A DNA stretch of 64,000 bases from Bog-532 sp963720945 (GCA_963720945.1 CAVRHH010000013.1:124001-188000), one strand, 5' to 3'. Positions 8,093 through 17,133 are shown, counted from the stretch's first letter. Notes: generated from the letters alone by a model not told the origin. Program-made: numbers and translations.

Positions 8093-10927
8093 TTACGCCG
8101 GCGGCACCTCCGGCAGATAGGAACGCCAGACCGGCTTGACGCCGGTCCCATCGATCAGCCCCAGCAGCATCACCGTGCGGTGCGCGCTCAGCGCGTCACC
8201 GGCGCCACCGGGCACGTCGCGGCCACCATGGCCACCGGTGCCGCCGCTGTCCGGGCCGCTCCCGCCGCTGGCGCTGTTGGCGCCGCCGGCGGGCCCGGCC
8301 GGCCCGGGAGGAGACACCGGCACCGGCGAGACCGGTGCGCGGTGGCCAGGCATCCCCGTCGGCGGCGCCGAGTTCGCCACCAGGCCGGCGGTTACCTCCG
8401 CCGTGACGGCGGCAGCCGCTGACGTCCGCCCGGCCTGAACCGGGAAGGCGAGCAGGTTCGACGCAGTGGCGCCCTGGCCGAGCGCACCAGTCGTCGTCGG
8501 CAATACCGGGGCTACCGGGGCTGCGGGGGTCACGACGCCGGTGACGGGAGCCAGTGCACTAGTCGCGGTCGGCACCGGGCTCAGCAGGCCAGGCCACCGG
8601 GGCCGACGTTCCGGCCACGGAGGGAACGACCGGAGCCAGCGCGCCGGTGGTCGAACACCGGGGCCACCGCGGCCGTCACGGGGGACACAACCGGGGCCAG
8701 CGCGCCCGTCACCGTCGACACCACCGGGGCCAGCGCGCCCGTCACGGTGGCCAGGACCGGGGCCAGCACGCCCGTCGCGGTGGACACCACCGGGAAGCCA
8801 CCGTATCGGTGAAAGACCGGGGCCAGCGCAACTGTGACGGTCGACACCACCGGAGCCACCGCATCGGTGACCGGAGCCAGCGCGCCCGTCACGGTCGACA
8901 CCACCGGGCTCAGCGCGCCAGTGGCGGTGGACACCACCGGGGCCAGCGTGCCGGTGACCGGGGCCAGCACGCCCGTCGCGGTCGACACCACCGGGGCCAC
9001 CGCCATCGTCGTCGATCACCGGGGCCAGCGCGCCCGTGACGGTCGACACCACCGGGGCCACCGCACCCGTCACCGGAGCCAGCGCGCCCGTCACGGTCGA
9101 CACCACCGGAGCCACCGCGCCCGTCACCGGAGCCAGCGCACCCGTCACGGTCGACACCACCGGAGCCACCGCGCCCGTCACCGGAGCCAGCGCGCCCGTC
9201 ACGGTCGACACCACCGGAGCCACCGCGCCCGTCACCGGAGCCAGCGCGCCCGTCACGGTCGACACCACCGGAGCCACCGCGCCCGTCACCGGAGCCAGCG
9301 CACCCGTCACGGTCGACACCACCGGAGCCACCGCACCCGTCACCGGAGCCAGCGCGCCCGTCACGGTCGACACCACCGGAGCCAGCGCACCCGTCACCGG
9401 AGCCAGCGCACCCGTCACGGTCGACACCACCGGAGCCAGCGCACGAGTGGCGGTGGACACCACCGGAGCCAGCGCGCCCGTGAGCGGAGCCAGCGCACCG
9501 GCGGCGGCGGGCACCACCGGGGCCAGCGCGTCAGTGGCGGTTGACGCAATCGGGGCGAGCCCACCGGTCACCGGGGCGAGTGCCCCGGTCGCCGGGCCGA
9601 GTGGGCTGGTGACGCTCGGCGCCAGTGACGGCAGTGTGGCGGTGGCGGCTGCGGGCAGCGCGCTGGTGGCCGCAGAGATACCGGGGATCTGGGCGGGCGT
9701 GCCCGTCGCCACCGGCGAGCTCAGCGGCGCGGCAACGGGGGCCAGCGGGCCAGCGGCGGCGGAAGCGAGCGCGGTCACCGGGACGGCCGACTTCGGAGTG
9801 GTGACCGGACCGGCCAGCTTCGGCGCAGCGGCCGACGTAGCCGGGGCTACCGCCGACGTAGCCGGGGCCACCTCCGACGTGATCGGGGCCACGGCCGACG
9901 TAACCGGGGCCACGGCCAACGTAACCGGCGAGGCGACCGACCCCGTACCGGAGACCGGGCTGGCCGGCTTCGACCCGGTGCCCGTGGTGACCGGGGCCGC
10001 CGACGTGACCGACGGGATCAACGAAGCCGCTTCCGAACCAGACACCGGGGCGGTCGACGGCGCGGCCGGGACCGGGCTGGCCGGCTTGGGCGTAACCGCT
10101 GAGCTGACCGCGGCCGCCGCGGCCGTAACCGGCGCCGCGAGCGAGCCCGTGCCAGAACCAGACACTGGGGCGGCTGGCTTCGGCGTCACGGCCGGGCTGG
10201 CCGGCTTGGACGTAACCGCCGAGGTGACCGGGGCCGCCGACGTGACCGACGGGACCACCGAAGCCGCTTCCGAACCAGACACCGGGGCGGTCGACGGCGC
10301 GGCCGGGACCGGGCTGGCCGGCTTGGGCGTAACCGCTGAGCTGACCGCGGCCGCCGCGGCCGTAACCGGCGCCGCGAGCGAGCCCGTGCCAGAACCAGAC
10401 ACTGGGGCGGCTGGCTTCGGCGTCACGGCCGGGCTGGCCGGCTTGGACGTAACCGCCGAGGTGACCGGGGCCGCGACCGAAGTGGTCGGTGCTGCGGCCG
10501 GTGTGGCCGGGGCCGGTGTGGCCGGGGCCGGGGCCGGTGTAGCCGGGGCCGGTGTGGTGACCGGAGCGGGCGGCTTGGACGTGGTGGCCGGAGTGACGGG
10601 CGCCGGCGCTGAGGTGCCGGACGGCGCGGCCGGGGCCGAGGTCGAGGTCGAGGTCGGGTCAGCCGGCTTTGGCGTCGTCGCTGAGGTGACCGTGGCCACG
10701 GCTGACGTGACCGAATGGACCACGGAACCCGTGCCCGCACTGGTGACCGGGGCGGCCGGCTTCGGCGCGGTGACCGGCGCCAACGACGCCTGAGTGGCGG
10801 ATGGCGGCGGGGGCGTTGCTGCGTGTGCCTGCCGGGAGAACACCAGCAGGACGGCCAGCATCCCGGCGGCAACGATCGCAGCCTGCATCGCTCGCCGAGC
10901 GATGCGCAGCAACGTTGCCTGGGACAC
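8093..10927 (-). CDS. Secreted Pro/Ala/Val/Thr-rich tandem-repeat protein (944 aa as read)
   Basis: The start is GTG at 10927, with GGGAG 6 nt upstream. A signal peptide is visible (LRIARRAMQAAIVAAGMLAVLLVFSRQAHA), then about 600 residues of low-complexity repeats such as KPAAPVTSA and an 18-residue unit VVSTVTGALAPVTGAVAP. Two larger copies of a 79-residue block lie near residues 150-310. There is no catalytic domain; the protein looks like an extended wall or surface polypeptide. From about 9010 to 8590 the same repeat is carried in the other two frames, so the middle of the translation (PGGVDRDGRAGPGHR-like) is probably an artefact of three indels that cancel. The C-terminus returns to frame. 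Its partner downstream is the LysM protein. Confidence 0.65.
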   Translation of the reverse strand: MSQATLLRIARRAMQAAIVAAGMLAVLLVFSRQAHAATPPPPSATQASLAPVTAPKPAAPVTSAGTGSVVHSVTSAVATVTSATTPKPADPTSTSTSAPAAPSGTSAPAPVTPATTSKPPAPVTTPAPATPAPAPATPAPATPAAAPTTSVAAPVTSAVTSKPASPAVTPKPAAPVSGSGTGSLAAPVTAAAAAVSSAVTPKPASPVPAAPSTAPVSGSEAASVVPSVTSAAPVTSAVTSKPASPAVTPKPAAPVSGSGTGSLAAPVTAAAAAVSSAVTPKPASPVPAAPSTAPVSGSEAASLIPSVTSAAPVTTGTGSKPASPVSGTGSVASPVTLAVAPVTSAVAPITSEVAPATSAVAPATSAAAPKLAGPVTTPKSAVPVTALASAAAGPLAPVAAPLSSPVATGTPAQIPGISAATSALPAAATATLPSLAPSVTSPLGPATGALAPVTGGLAPIASTATDALAPVVPAAAGALAPLTGALAPVVSTATRALAPVVSTVTGALAPVTGALAPVVSTVTGALAPVTGAVAPVVSTVTGALAPVTGAVAPVVSTVTGALAPVTGAVAPVVSTVTGALAPVTGAVAPVVSTVTGALAPVTGAVAPVVSTVTGALAPVTGAVAPVVSTVTGALAPVIDDDGGGPGGVDRDGRAGPGHRHAGPGGVHRHWRAEPGGVDRDGRAGSGHRCGGSGGVDRHSCAGPGLSPIRWLPGGVHRDGRAGPGPGHRDGRAGPGGVDGDGRAGPGCVPRDGRGGPGVRPPARWLRSFPPWPERRPRWPGLLSPVPTATSALAPVTGVVTPAAPVAPVLPTTTGALGQGATASNLLAFPVQAGRTSAAAAVTAEVTAGLVANSAPPTGMPGHRAPVSPVPVSPPGPAGPAGGANSASGGSGPDSGGTGGHGGRDVPGGAGDALSAHRTVMLLGLIDGTGVKPVWRSYLPEVPPA
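9010..9480 (-). repeat. 54-bp tandem repeat array inside the surface-protein gene
   Basis: About eight near-identical 54-bp units encode VVSTVTGALAPVTGAVAP on the minus strand. Divergent units continue down to about 8690. The array is coding, with substitutions mostly at codon third positions, and is not a CRISPR array. Confidence 0.85.
9987..10460 (-). repeat. 237-bp tandem duplication inside the surface-protein gene
   Basis: Two consecutive copies with a period of exactly 237 bp (79 codons) are found at about 9987-10223 and 10224-10460; for example TTCCGAACCA occurs at 10031 and again at 10268. The period is a multiple of three, so the frame is kept. The copies are nearly identical, which indicates recent duplication. 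Confidence 0.85.
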
Positions 10928-11126
10928 GGGTAACTCCCGTTCCGCCGGGAGACAGTTCTGACCGCTGACGGTGCTTCCCGGACATTATTGACCCAAAACC
11001 TGCATGCTCGCCATAATTTTCGTGCATTCGCGAAGATCAGGACGGTATGGCCGTGCTTGACGCACGATGGGTCCCGCCAAACCGCAGACGTATGGCGGAA
11101 AATAACGCCAACGATCCTGGATAACG

Positions 11127-11504
11127 ATGGTTATCGAGGACTTGCCGGGACAGTATCCATCCGTGCGCAGCAGTGAATCCCCGGGAGTCGCGCTCGTGGC
11201 CGCGGCCACGGACGCCGACTGGGTGACCCGGCTCGTGCTTGGCTGGCTCGCTGCTAAGCGGTCACAGAACACGCGCGCCGCCTACGCCCGCGACATCGGG
11301 ATCACTCCGCAGCGGCGAGCCAGCCGCGCGGACTCGTGGCTCGCCTGGTGCCAGGCGGAAGGAGTGCACCCGGTCACCGGCGTCACCGGCCTGCACGTGA
11401 TCCGGTACGCCCGGCAGCTGGACGCGGCGGGACTGTCCCCGGCCAGTGCGGCCCGCAAGCTCGCCGCGGTGTCCGGCTGGTACGTCGTCCACCCGGCCAC
11501 ATGA
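11127..11504 (+). pseudogene. Truncated tyrosine recombinase, N-terminal SAM-like domain only
   Basis: The 125-residue product contains the phage-integrase N-terminal core-binding domain: WLAAKRSQNTRAAYARDI, then a DSWLAWCQAEG segment and AAGLSPASAARKLAAVSGWY. The protein stops before the catalytic domain, so none of the R-H-R-Y residues is present. Intact relatives run to about 300 residues. It is most likely the stub of an integrase or XerC/D-like recombinase left after deletion. No attachment site repeats or partner mobile genes are visible nearby. The AT-richer stretch just upstream (10980-11130) holds the promoter regions of this gene and of the divergent repeat-protein gene. Confidence 0.7.
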
Positions 11505-11794
11505 TCGCCGCGTACCTGGAAGCCCCGGCTTAGCGACCCGGCGGCGGTCAGGCCGATCTTCTAGGCCGAACAGCAGGCCGCGGCCGCTCGGGGCGCCGGC
11601 CGCATGCCGCCGGGACAGCGCCGGCGGCACTGGGGTGGCTTAGCCGCGGGTGTAGTAGGCAATGCCGTCGACCCCGGTCCGTGACAGCCGGACCCGCCCC
11701 CCGGTGGCCCCGGATGGCGGCCGGGAGACGTCGGTCACGGCGCCCCGCCGGGACAGGCCCGGGCTGCACGTGCATCAGAACGCGCCAGCCCAGC

Positions 11795-13138
11795 TCAGAG
11801 GCCAAGGCCGCGGGACAGGTCGGACGCGAGCAGGCCATCCGGGTCCAGCCCGGCGCGGATCTTCTGGAATTCCGCCAGCCGCGGGTACATCTGGGCCAGC
11901 ACATCGGCCGGCACCCGGGAGTCCTTGGCCAGGTAGACCCGCCCCCCGGCGTCCAGCACGAGCCGGTCCAGCCGGTCCAGCAGCGGGGCCAGCTCCGGCG
12001 TCCGGGCCGGGAAATCCAGGGCCAGCGTCCAGCCCGGCATCGGGAACGACAGCAGCCCGGGGTCACCCTCGCCGAACCGCTTGAGCACGGTCACGAACGA
12101 CGGCGCGCGTGCCGCGCTGACCAGCTCGACGGAACGGCGCACGGCGGCCTCCTGGCCGAACGGCATGACGTACTGGTACTGCCGGAACCCGCCCGGCCCG
12201 TAGACCCGGTTCCAGTTCCGGATGCCGTCGAGCGGGTGGAAGAACGCCCCGATGGTCTGCAGTTCCCCCTCGCGGTGCTTCGGCGCCTTCCGGTACCAGG
12301 CCTCGTTGGCCAGGGCCACCGTGTACCGGTTGATCAGCCCGGGCGGGAACTGCGCCGGCACGCCCAGCCGGGCGCCCGGCCGGAACGCGAACGGGTCCGC
12401 CTTCTCGTCTGCCGGCAGGTCGGCCACCTCGGCGAAGTCCCCGCTGGTGACGACCGACCGGCCGAGGCCCTTGCCGCGGGCCATGCTGTCGGTCCAGGCC
12501 ACCGTGTAGCCGTAGGTGCGGTCGTGTTCGGCCAGCACGGCCATGGTCTCGCCGATGTCGGCGGTGCGCACGGTCTCCACCTTGACCCGCGACGTGGCCA
12601 CCCGCTTGAGCTGTACCGTGGCCCGCACGATCAGGCCAGTCAGGCCCATGCCGCCCGCCGTCGCCCAGAACAGGGCGGGATCACCCTCGGCGGTCACCGT
12701 GCGCGGCTCACCGCTCGGCAGCACCAGGGTGAAGGAGCGCACGTGCCGGGCGAAGCTGCCGGACACGTGGTGGTTCTTGCCGTGCACGTCCGCGGCGATC
12801 GCGCCGCCGATAGTGACCTGCCGGGTACCGGGAGAGACCGGGACGAACCAGCCAGCCGGCAGCCCGGCCACCATGAGCTGCTCCAGGCTGACGCCCGCCT
12901 CAGCGGTGACCAGGCCGGTTACCGGGTCCAGCTCGATGATGTGGTCCAGCCGGGCCGTCGAGACGACCACCCCGCCGCCGCACTGGGCGGCGTTGTTGTA
13001 GCTGCGGCCCAGGCCCCGGGCGATCAGATGCCGGGAGGGCGCCGAGGTCTTCAGCAGCGTCTCCGCGTCGGCCAGGCTGGACGGCTCGGCCAGTTCCGCT
13101 GAAGACGGCGCGATCCGGCCCCAGCCGGTCAAAGTCAC
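11795..13138 (-). CDS. dprE1: DprE1-like FAD-dependent decaprenylphosphoryl-ribose oxidase
   Basis: This 447-residue flavoprotein resembles mycobacterial DprE1 along its whole length. DprE1 oxidises decaprenyl-phosphoryl-ribose at C2', the first half of the epimerisation that yields the arabinan precursor. Conserved blocks include LTGWGRIAPS at the start, ARGLGRSYNNAAQCGGG, PVSPGTRQVTIGGAIAADVH, GKNHHVSGSFARHVRS, FFHPLDGIRNWNRVYGPGGF and VYLAKDSR. GTG 13138 is preferred because GGGAG lies 5 nt upstream; GTG 13150 would overlap that site. The position equal to the benzothiazinone-target cysteine (NIC in M. tuberculosis) is Ala here (WTLALDF). The usual partner reductase dprE2 is not adjacent, so the substrate may differ. 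Confidence 0.85.
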   Translation of the reverse strand: MTLTGWGRIAPSSAELAEPSSLADAETLLKTSAPSRHLIARGLGRSYNNAAQCGGGVVVSTARLDHIIELDPVTGLVTAEAGVSLEQLMVAGLPAGWFVPVSPGTRQVTIGGAIAADVHGKNHHVSGSFARHVRSFTLVLPSGEPRTVTAEGDPALFWATAGGMGLTGLIVRATVQLKRVATSRVKVETVRTADIGETMAVLAEHDRTYGYTVAWTDSMARGKGLGRSVVTSGDFAEVADLPADEKADPFAFRPGARLGVPAQFPPGLINRYTVALANEAWYRKAPKHREGELQTIGAFFHPLDGIRNWNRVYGPGGFRQYQYVMPFGQEAAVRRSVELVSAARAPSFVTVLKRFGEGDPGLLSFPMPGWTLALDFPARTPELAPLLDRLDRLVLDAGGRVYLAKDSRVPADVLAQMYPRLAEFQKIRAGLDPDGLLASDLSRGLGL

Positions 13139-13162
13139 GGTTGCTCCCACGAGAACCGGATA

Positions 13163-13366
13163 CTACCGGCGAGGTACGGCTTTCACGCGGGTTGTGAATT
13201 TCTGCCAGGCGCCAGGGGTCGTCATCAGCTTTGGGCCATCGGGGTCTTTGCTGTCGCGAATGGCGATGATGCCAGGCAGATTTCCGGCAACTTGGATACA
13301 GCTGCCGTTGCCGCCGCTGTAGGTGCTGGTATGCCAGCGGGCGCGGTTGAGGTCCAGGCTGTCCAT
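13163..13366 (-). CDS. DUF397 domain protein
   Basis: This 67-residue protein matches the small DUF397 family: W-H-T-S-T-YSGGNGSCIQVA near the N-terminus, then IAIRDSKDPDGPKL and a final W-x-x-F motif (AWQKFTTRVKAV). AAAGGAGG lies upstream of the ATG at 13366. DUF397 genes normally sit next to an XRE/DUF5753 regulator and are thought to be its small partner in actinomycete development or toxin-antitoxin-like regulation. Here the upstream regulator is broken (13390-13640), leaving this gene as a probable orphan. Confidence 0.9.
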   Translation of the reverse strand: MDSLDLNRARWHTSTYSGGNGSCIQVAGNLPGIIAIRDSKDPDGPKLMTTPGAWQKFTTRVKAVPRR

Positions 13367-13389
13367 GGCCGCGCCTCCTTTCCGTGCTC

Positions 13390-13640
13390 CTAAAGTGCCT
13401 CCGCGAGCCTGGCGATCAGGCGAGCGGATTCGTCCGGATCCAGCGCCAAGGCCAGGAGCCGGTCAGGTGGAGGCGATGATCTCCCGGGCGTAGGCATCCG
13501 TTTGTAGGAGTCCGGGCACGATCTGGGCTGCATACCAGCGGACCCGTTCGGCTGGGCACGTGGCAATCTCTTCGCGCCGTCCGGGCATCTCCGGCACGGC
13601 CACGACGGCAGCGTTCTCCCTGACCCCCGCGGCCCGACGT
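13390..13640 (-). pseudogene. Remnant of an XRE/DUF5753 regulator
   Basis: One frame encodes VRWYAAQIVPGLLQTDAYAR then stops at 13463; this is the hallmark start of the DUF5753 domain. A second frame encodes DPDESARLIARLAEAL and stops at 13390, matching the C-terminal end of the same family. The roughly 130 residues that should lie between them and the N-terminal helix-turn-helix are missing. The remnant ends 24 nt before the DUF397 gene, exactly where an intact partner gene would be. Confidence 0.65.
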
Positions 13641-13778
13641 CACCGGCCAGCCTTCGGTCAAATGGCCAGGCCGCGCGACTGGTGCATCACGACCGCGGCG
13701 CCCCAGCCGATGCTTCCGCCGCCAACGCGGTGGAAGGGAGAGCGTGCCGGCGCCGATCATAAAGGCGATCAGCGTCCC

Positions 13779-14640
13779 TTACCGTCGTGGAGACGGTGCT
13801 TTGGCGTTGACAAGGACAAGGGCGAGGATGGCGGTGACGAGGAGGATGCCAGCGCCCCAGGCCATCGCGACGGCATAGCGGTGAGCGGTGGCCGTCAGGG
13901 CGGTCGCCCCGGCGTGGGCGGCGAGGTAGGCGGTGGTCGCGGTGGCGGCGATGGTGCTGAGCAGGGCTGCGCCGATCGATGAGCCGAGCTGGTTTGCCGT
14001 GCTGCTGGCCGCGGCCGCGGCCCCGGTGTCGCCGGGAAGCACGGCCCGGAGGCTGGTCTGGAGCATTGGCGGGCCGCCGAGGCCGGTCCCGATGCCTTCG
14101 ATGACCGTGGCGGTGAAGATAAGAGGGAAGTAGCCGCTGGCTGGCGTGAGGCCGATCAGGGGGGCCAGCCCGGCGGCGCTGAGGACGATGCCCGCCGCGA
14201 TCAGCCACCGCGGGGCGATCCGCTTCCCGAGGCGGGGGGCGATCAGGGCCGCGCCGAGCGCGCCGCCGATCGCGAAGGGCAGCAGGGAAAGGCCGGTGCG
14301 AAGGGCCGAGTAGCGCGTGACCGCCTGGAGCTGGTAGGTGAGGATGAGCAGCATGCCGAAGGTGCTCAGGTTGTTGACGATCAGGGCGAGCAGCGCCCCG
14401 CCCCGGTTGCGGTCACAGACCACGCGCAGCGGGAGGAGCCGGTCGGGCTTGCCGGCCTGACGGATCACGAAGGCCGCCAAAGCAACGGCCGGGCCGACGA
14501 GCGAGCCGGCCACTGGACCCGATCCCCATCCGTCCGACGCCGCCTCCCCGAGCCCGTAGACAAGTGCGGCCATCCCCGCCGAGGCGAGCACGGCGCTGGG
14601 CAGATCGATGCGGATCTCGCCGCGAGGGCCAGATCGAGCT
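13779..14640 (-). pseudogene. 5'-truncated MFS drug transporter (DHA2/EmrB type)
   Basis: The frame encodes the C-terminal part of a 14-helix MFS exporter: EIRIDLPSAVLASAGMAALV (typical link after helix 6), then about eight hydrophobic helices with RTGLSLLPFAIGGALGAALI and STANQLGSSIGAALLSTI. It ends normally at 13779. The first six helices, motif A and the start codon are absent; upstream of about 14640 the frame has no transporter sequence. An internal ATG at 14573 could be used, but the product would lack half of the pore. Confidence 0.75.
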
Positions 14641-14798
14641 TCCCGCGTGGGGCTTCCTGTGGCTCACCGGCACCTGACCGGGATGGCTCAGCGGCAGCCG
14701 ACTGGGATTCGGCCCTCGACGGGCTGCGGTCCCCCGGCGTACCGTCAATATGTTACTGGCGCGTAAGGGCGGCTGCTGCGCGCCCGGGAAGGAGATTC

Positions 14799-15653
14799 AT
14801 GCCCCGACATCGCCGGACGATCAGCGGCCGGCCCGTGGTGATTACCGGCGCCGCCTCGGGTATCGGCCGGGCTCTCGCCCAGCGGCTGTCCCGGTCCGGT
14901 TCCCCGGTGGCGATCGCCGACCTCGACGAGACCGGCCTGAAAGAGACGGCCCAGTCGCTCCGGGGACCGGTGCTCACCCGGCTGCTCGACGTGGCCGACG
15001 CCGCGGCGCAATCGCGCTTCGCGTCACAGGTACGCGAATGGCTCACCGCACCGCTGGCCGCCGTGTTCAACAACGCCGGTGTCGCGGTCACGGCGCCGGT
15101 CCTCGGCGGTGACCCGGACGACGACGAGTGGCTGCGGCGGATCAACTTCGGCGGCGTGGTCAACGGCACGCGCGCCTTCCTGCCGATCCTGACCGGACAG
15201 GACGAGGGCGTCATCGTCAACACCTCCAGCGTCTTCGGCCTGCTGGGCATGCCGTACCAGAGCGCCTACTGCGCCTCGAAGTTCGCCGTGCGCGGCTTCA
15301 CCGACGCGCTGCGCCAGGAACTACGCGGCACCGGGGTCTCCGCGGTCACCGTCCACCCTGGCGGCATCCGGACGAACATCGCCCGCAACGCGCGGATACG
15401 CAGCGATCCCGAAGGCCGCGGGCGCACGCACGACCAGATGGCGGCCGAGTTCGAGGCCATCACCATGACGTCACCGGAGAAGGCGGCGGAGATCATCTGC
15501 CGTGGGGTCGAGCGCGGCAAGGCCCGTATCCTGGTCGGACCCGACGCCTACGCCTTCGACGCCCTGGCCCGGGTGGCGCCGGCGCACTACTTCGGCGTCA
15601 TCGCGCAGTTCGAGAAACGGGTGCGGTCGCGGCAGGCAGGAGGGCAGCGGTGA
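14799..15653 (+). CDS. Short-chain dehydrogenase/reductase
   Basis: This 284-residue classical SDR has the cofactor motif TGAASGIGRA at residues 16-25, NNAGV near 90 and the catalytic YCASK near 160 with the preceding Ser in NTSSVFG. AAGGAG lies 8 nt before the ATG. The C-terminal extension (FDALARVAPAHYFGVIAQFE) resembles SDRs linked to flavin monooxygenases and acyl-lipid or steroid metabolism. It shares a GTGA overlap with the monooxygenase downstream, so the two are translationally coupled and probably act on the same alcohol/ketone, which is not identifiable. Confidence 0.88.
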   Translation: MPRHRRTISGRPVVITGAASGIGRALAQRLSRSGSPVAIADLDETGLKETAQSLRGPVLTRLLDVADAAAQSRFASQVREWLTAPLAAVFNNAGVAVTAPVLGGDPDDDEWLRRINFGGVVNGTRAFLPILTGQDEGVIVNTSSVFGLLGMPYQSAYCASKFAVRGFTDALRQELRGTGVSAVTVHPGGIRTNIARNARIRSDPEGRGRTHDQMAAEFEAITMTSPEKAAEIICRGVERGKARILVGPDAYAFDALARVAPAHYFGVIAQFEKRVRSRQAGGQR

Positions 15654-17133
15654 GCGAGCACGTCGACGTGCTGATCGTCGGGGCGGGACTGTCCGGGATC
15701 GGCGCTGCGCATCATCTCCAGGCCGCGTTCCCCCGCCGGACCTACGTCATCCTGGAGGCCCGCGATGCCATCGGCGGCACCTGGGACCTCTTCCGTTACC
15801 CGGGCGTGCGCTCGGACTCGGACATGCAGACGCTCGGTTACCGGTTCCGCCCGTGGACGGCGGCCAAGGCCATCGCGGACGGTCCCTCGATCCTCCGCTA
15901 CGTCCGCGATACGGCCGCCGAGGCGGGCATCGACACGCATGTCCGCTACGGCCATCGGGTGACCCGCGCCACCTGGTCCAGCACGGACGCGCGGTGGACG
16001 GTCGAAGCCACCCACGGCGCCGAGGCCGTCGAGCTGACGTGCAGCTTCCTCCTGGTGTGCAGCGGCTACTACCGCTACGACCACGGTTACCGGCCGCCGT
16101 TCCCCGGGATCGAGAACTTCCGCGGCCAGGTGATCCACCCGCAGCAGTGGCCGGACGACCTGGATTACGCCGGCCAGCGCGTGGTCGTGATCGGCAGCGG
16201 GGCGACCGCGGTGACGCTGGTCCGGCCCTGGCCGAGACGGCGGCGCACGTGACGATGCTGCAGCGCTCGCCGACCTACATCATCAGCCTGCCCACCGAGG
16301 ACCCCATCGACGCCCGGCTGCGCAAGCTGGTCGGCACGCGCCGGGCGTACCCCCTCACGCGGTGGAAGAACGTGCTGATCACCACGCTCATCTATCAGCT
16401 CAGCCAGCGCCGGCCACAGATGATGCGTAACTGGATCCGTGGCATGACCATCCGGCAGCTGCCGGCCGGGTACGACGTCGACACGCACTTCAAGCCGGTC
16501 TACGGCCCGTGGGACCAGCGGCTGTGCCTGGTCCCGGACGGCGACCTGTTCCGCGCCATCCGCGACCAGCGCGCCTCGGTGGCCACCGGGCGGATCGCGA
16601 CCTTCACCGAGCATGGCCTGCGGCTGGAATCCGGCGAGGAACTCGAGGCCGACATCGTGGTGACCGCCACCGGCCTGCAGCTGCTCGCGCTGGGCGGCAT
16701 CCAGCTGGCCGTCGACGGCCAGGACGTCAGCCTCCCGGACACGATGGCCTACAAGGGCATGATGCTGAGCGGCGTGCCGAACTTCGCGTTCACCGTCGGC
16801 TACACCAACGCGTCGTGGACGCTGAAGGCGGACCTGGTCAGCGAGTACGTCTGCCGGCTGCTCCGGTACATGGACGCCCGCGGGTACGACCAGTGCGTCC
16901 CGGTCAACGACGATCCGCGGATCACCCGGCAGCCGCTGATGAACTTCGCGGCGGGCTACGTGCTGCGCTCCATCAACGACTTCCCGAAGGCCGGCTCGCG
17001 GGCCCCGTGGCGGCTCGGCATGAGCTACCTCAATGACGTGGTCGCGCTCCGGCACGGCAAACTCGACGACGGCGCCATGCGCTTCTCCCGGCGAACGGAG
17101 GCGGCCGAGCCCGCCCAAGCGCAGACGGCCTGA
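15650..17133 (+). pseudogene. Flavin-containing (Baeyer-Villiger type) monooxygenase, one-base frameshift
   Basis: The GTG at 15650 follows AGGAGGG and overlaps the SDR stop. The FAD motif VLIVGAGLSGIGAAHHLQ and FRYPGVRSDSDMQTLGYRF identify the class B flavin monooxygenase family, and the NADPH motif VVVIGSGATAVTLVPALA is split by a frameshift at about 16220, where one C appears to be missing. Reading then continues in the next frame to 17133 (HVTMLQRSPTYIISLP, then WRLGMSYLNDVVALRHGKLD). Apart from that base the roughly 494-residue protein is complete, so this is either a very recent mutation or a consensus error. Confidence 0.85.

Noticed and set aside
9010..9480. Regular repeats resembling a CRISPR array
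   Set aside because: There are no unique spacers; the units are contiguous 54-bp codon repeats encoding VVSTVTGALAPVTGAVAP, and no cas genes are near.
9036..10793. Long plus-strand open frame of 585 codons opposite the repeat protein
   Set aside because: It is the antisense of the same repeats, has no signal peptide or sensible start, and is open only because of the repeat composition; the minus strand has a signal peptide and ribosome site.
10928..11126. Possible c-di-AMP (ydaO-type) riboswitch upstream of the wall-protein gene
   Set aside because: Wall-lytic and LysM genes in actinomycetes often carry one, but I cannot find the conserved core or helices; only a short leader is evident.
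11641..11775. Minus-strand tail-like sequence ending RVRLSRTGVDGIAYYTRG before a stop
   Set aside because: It reads like the C-terminus of a lost gene but is under 50 residues, has a stop just upstream and no recognisable domain.
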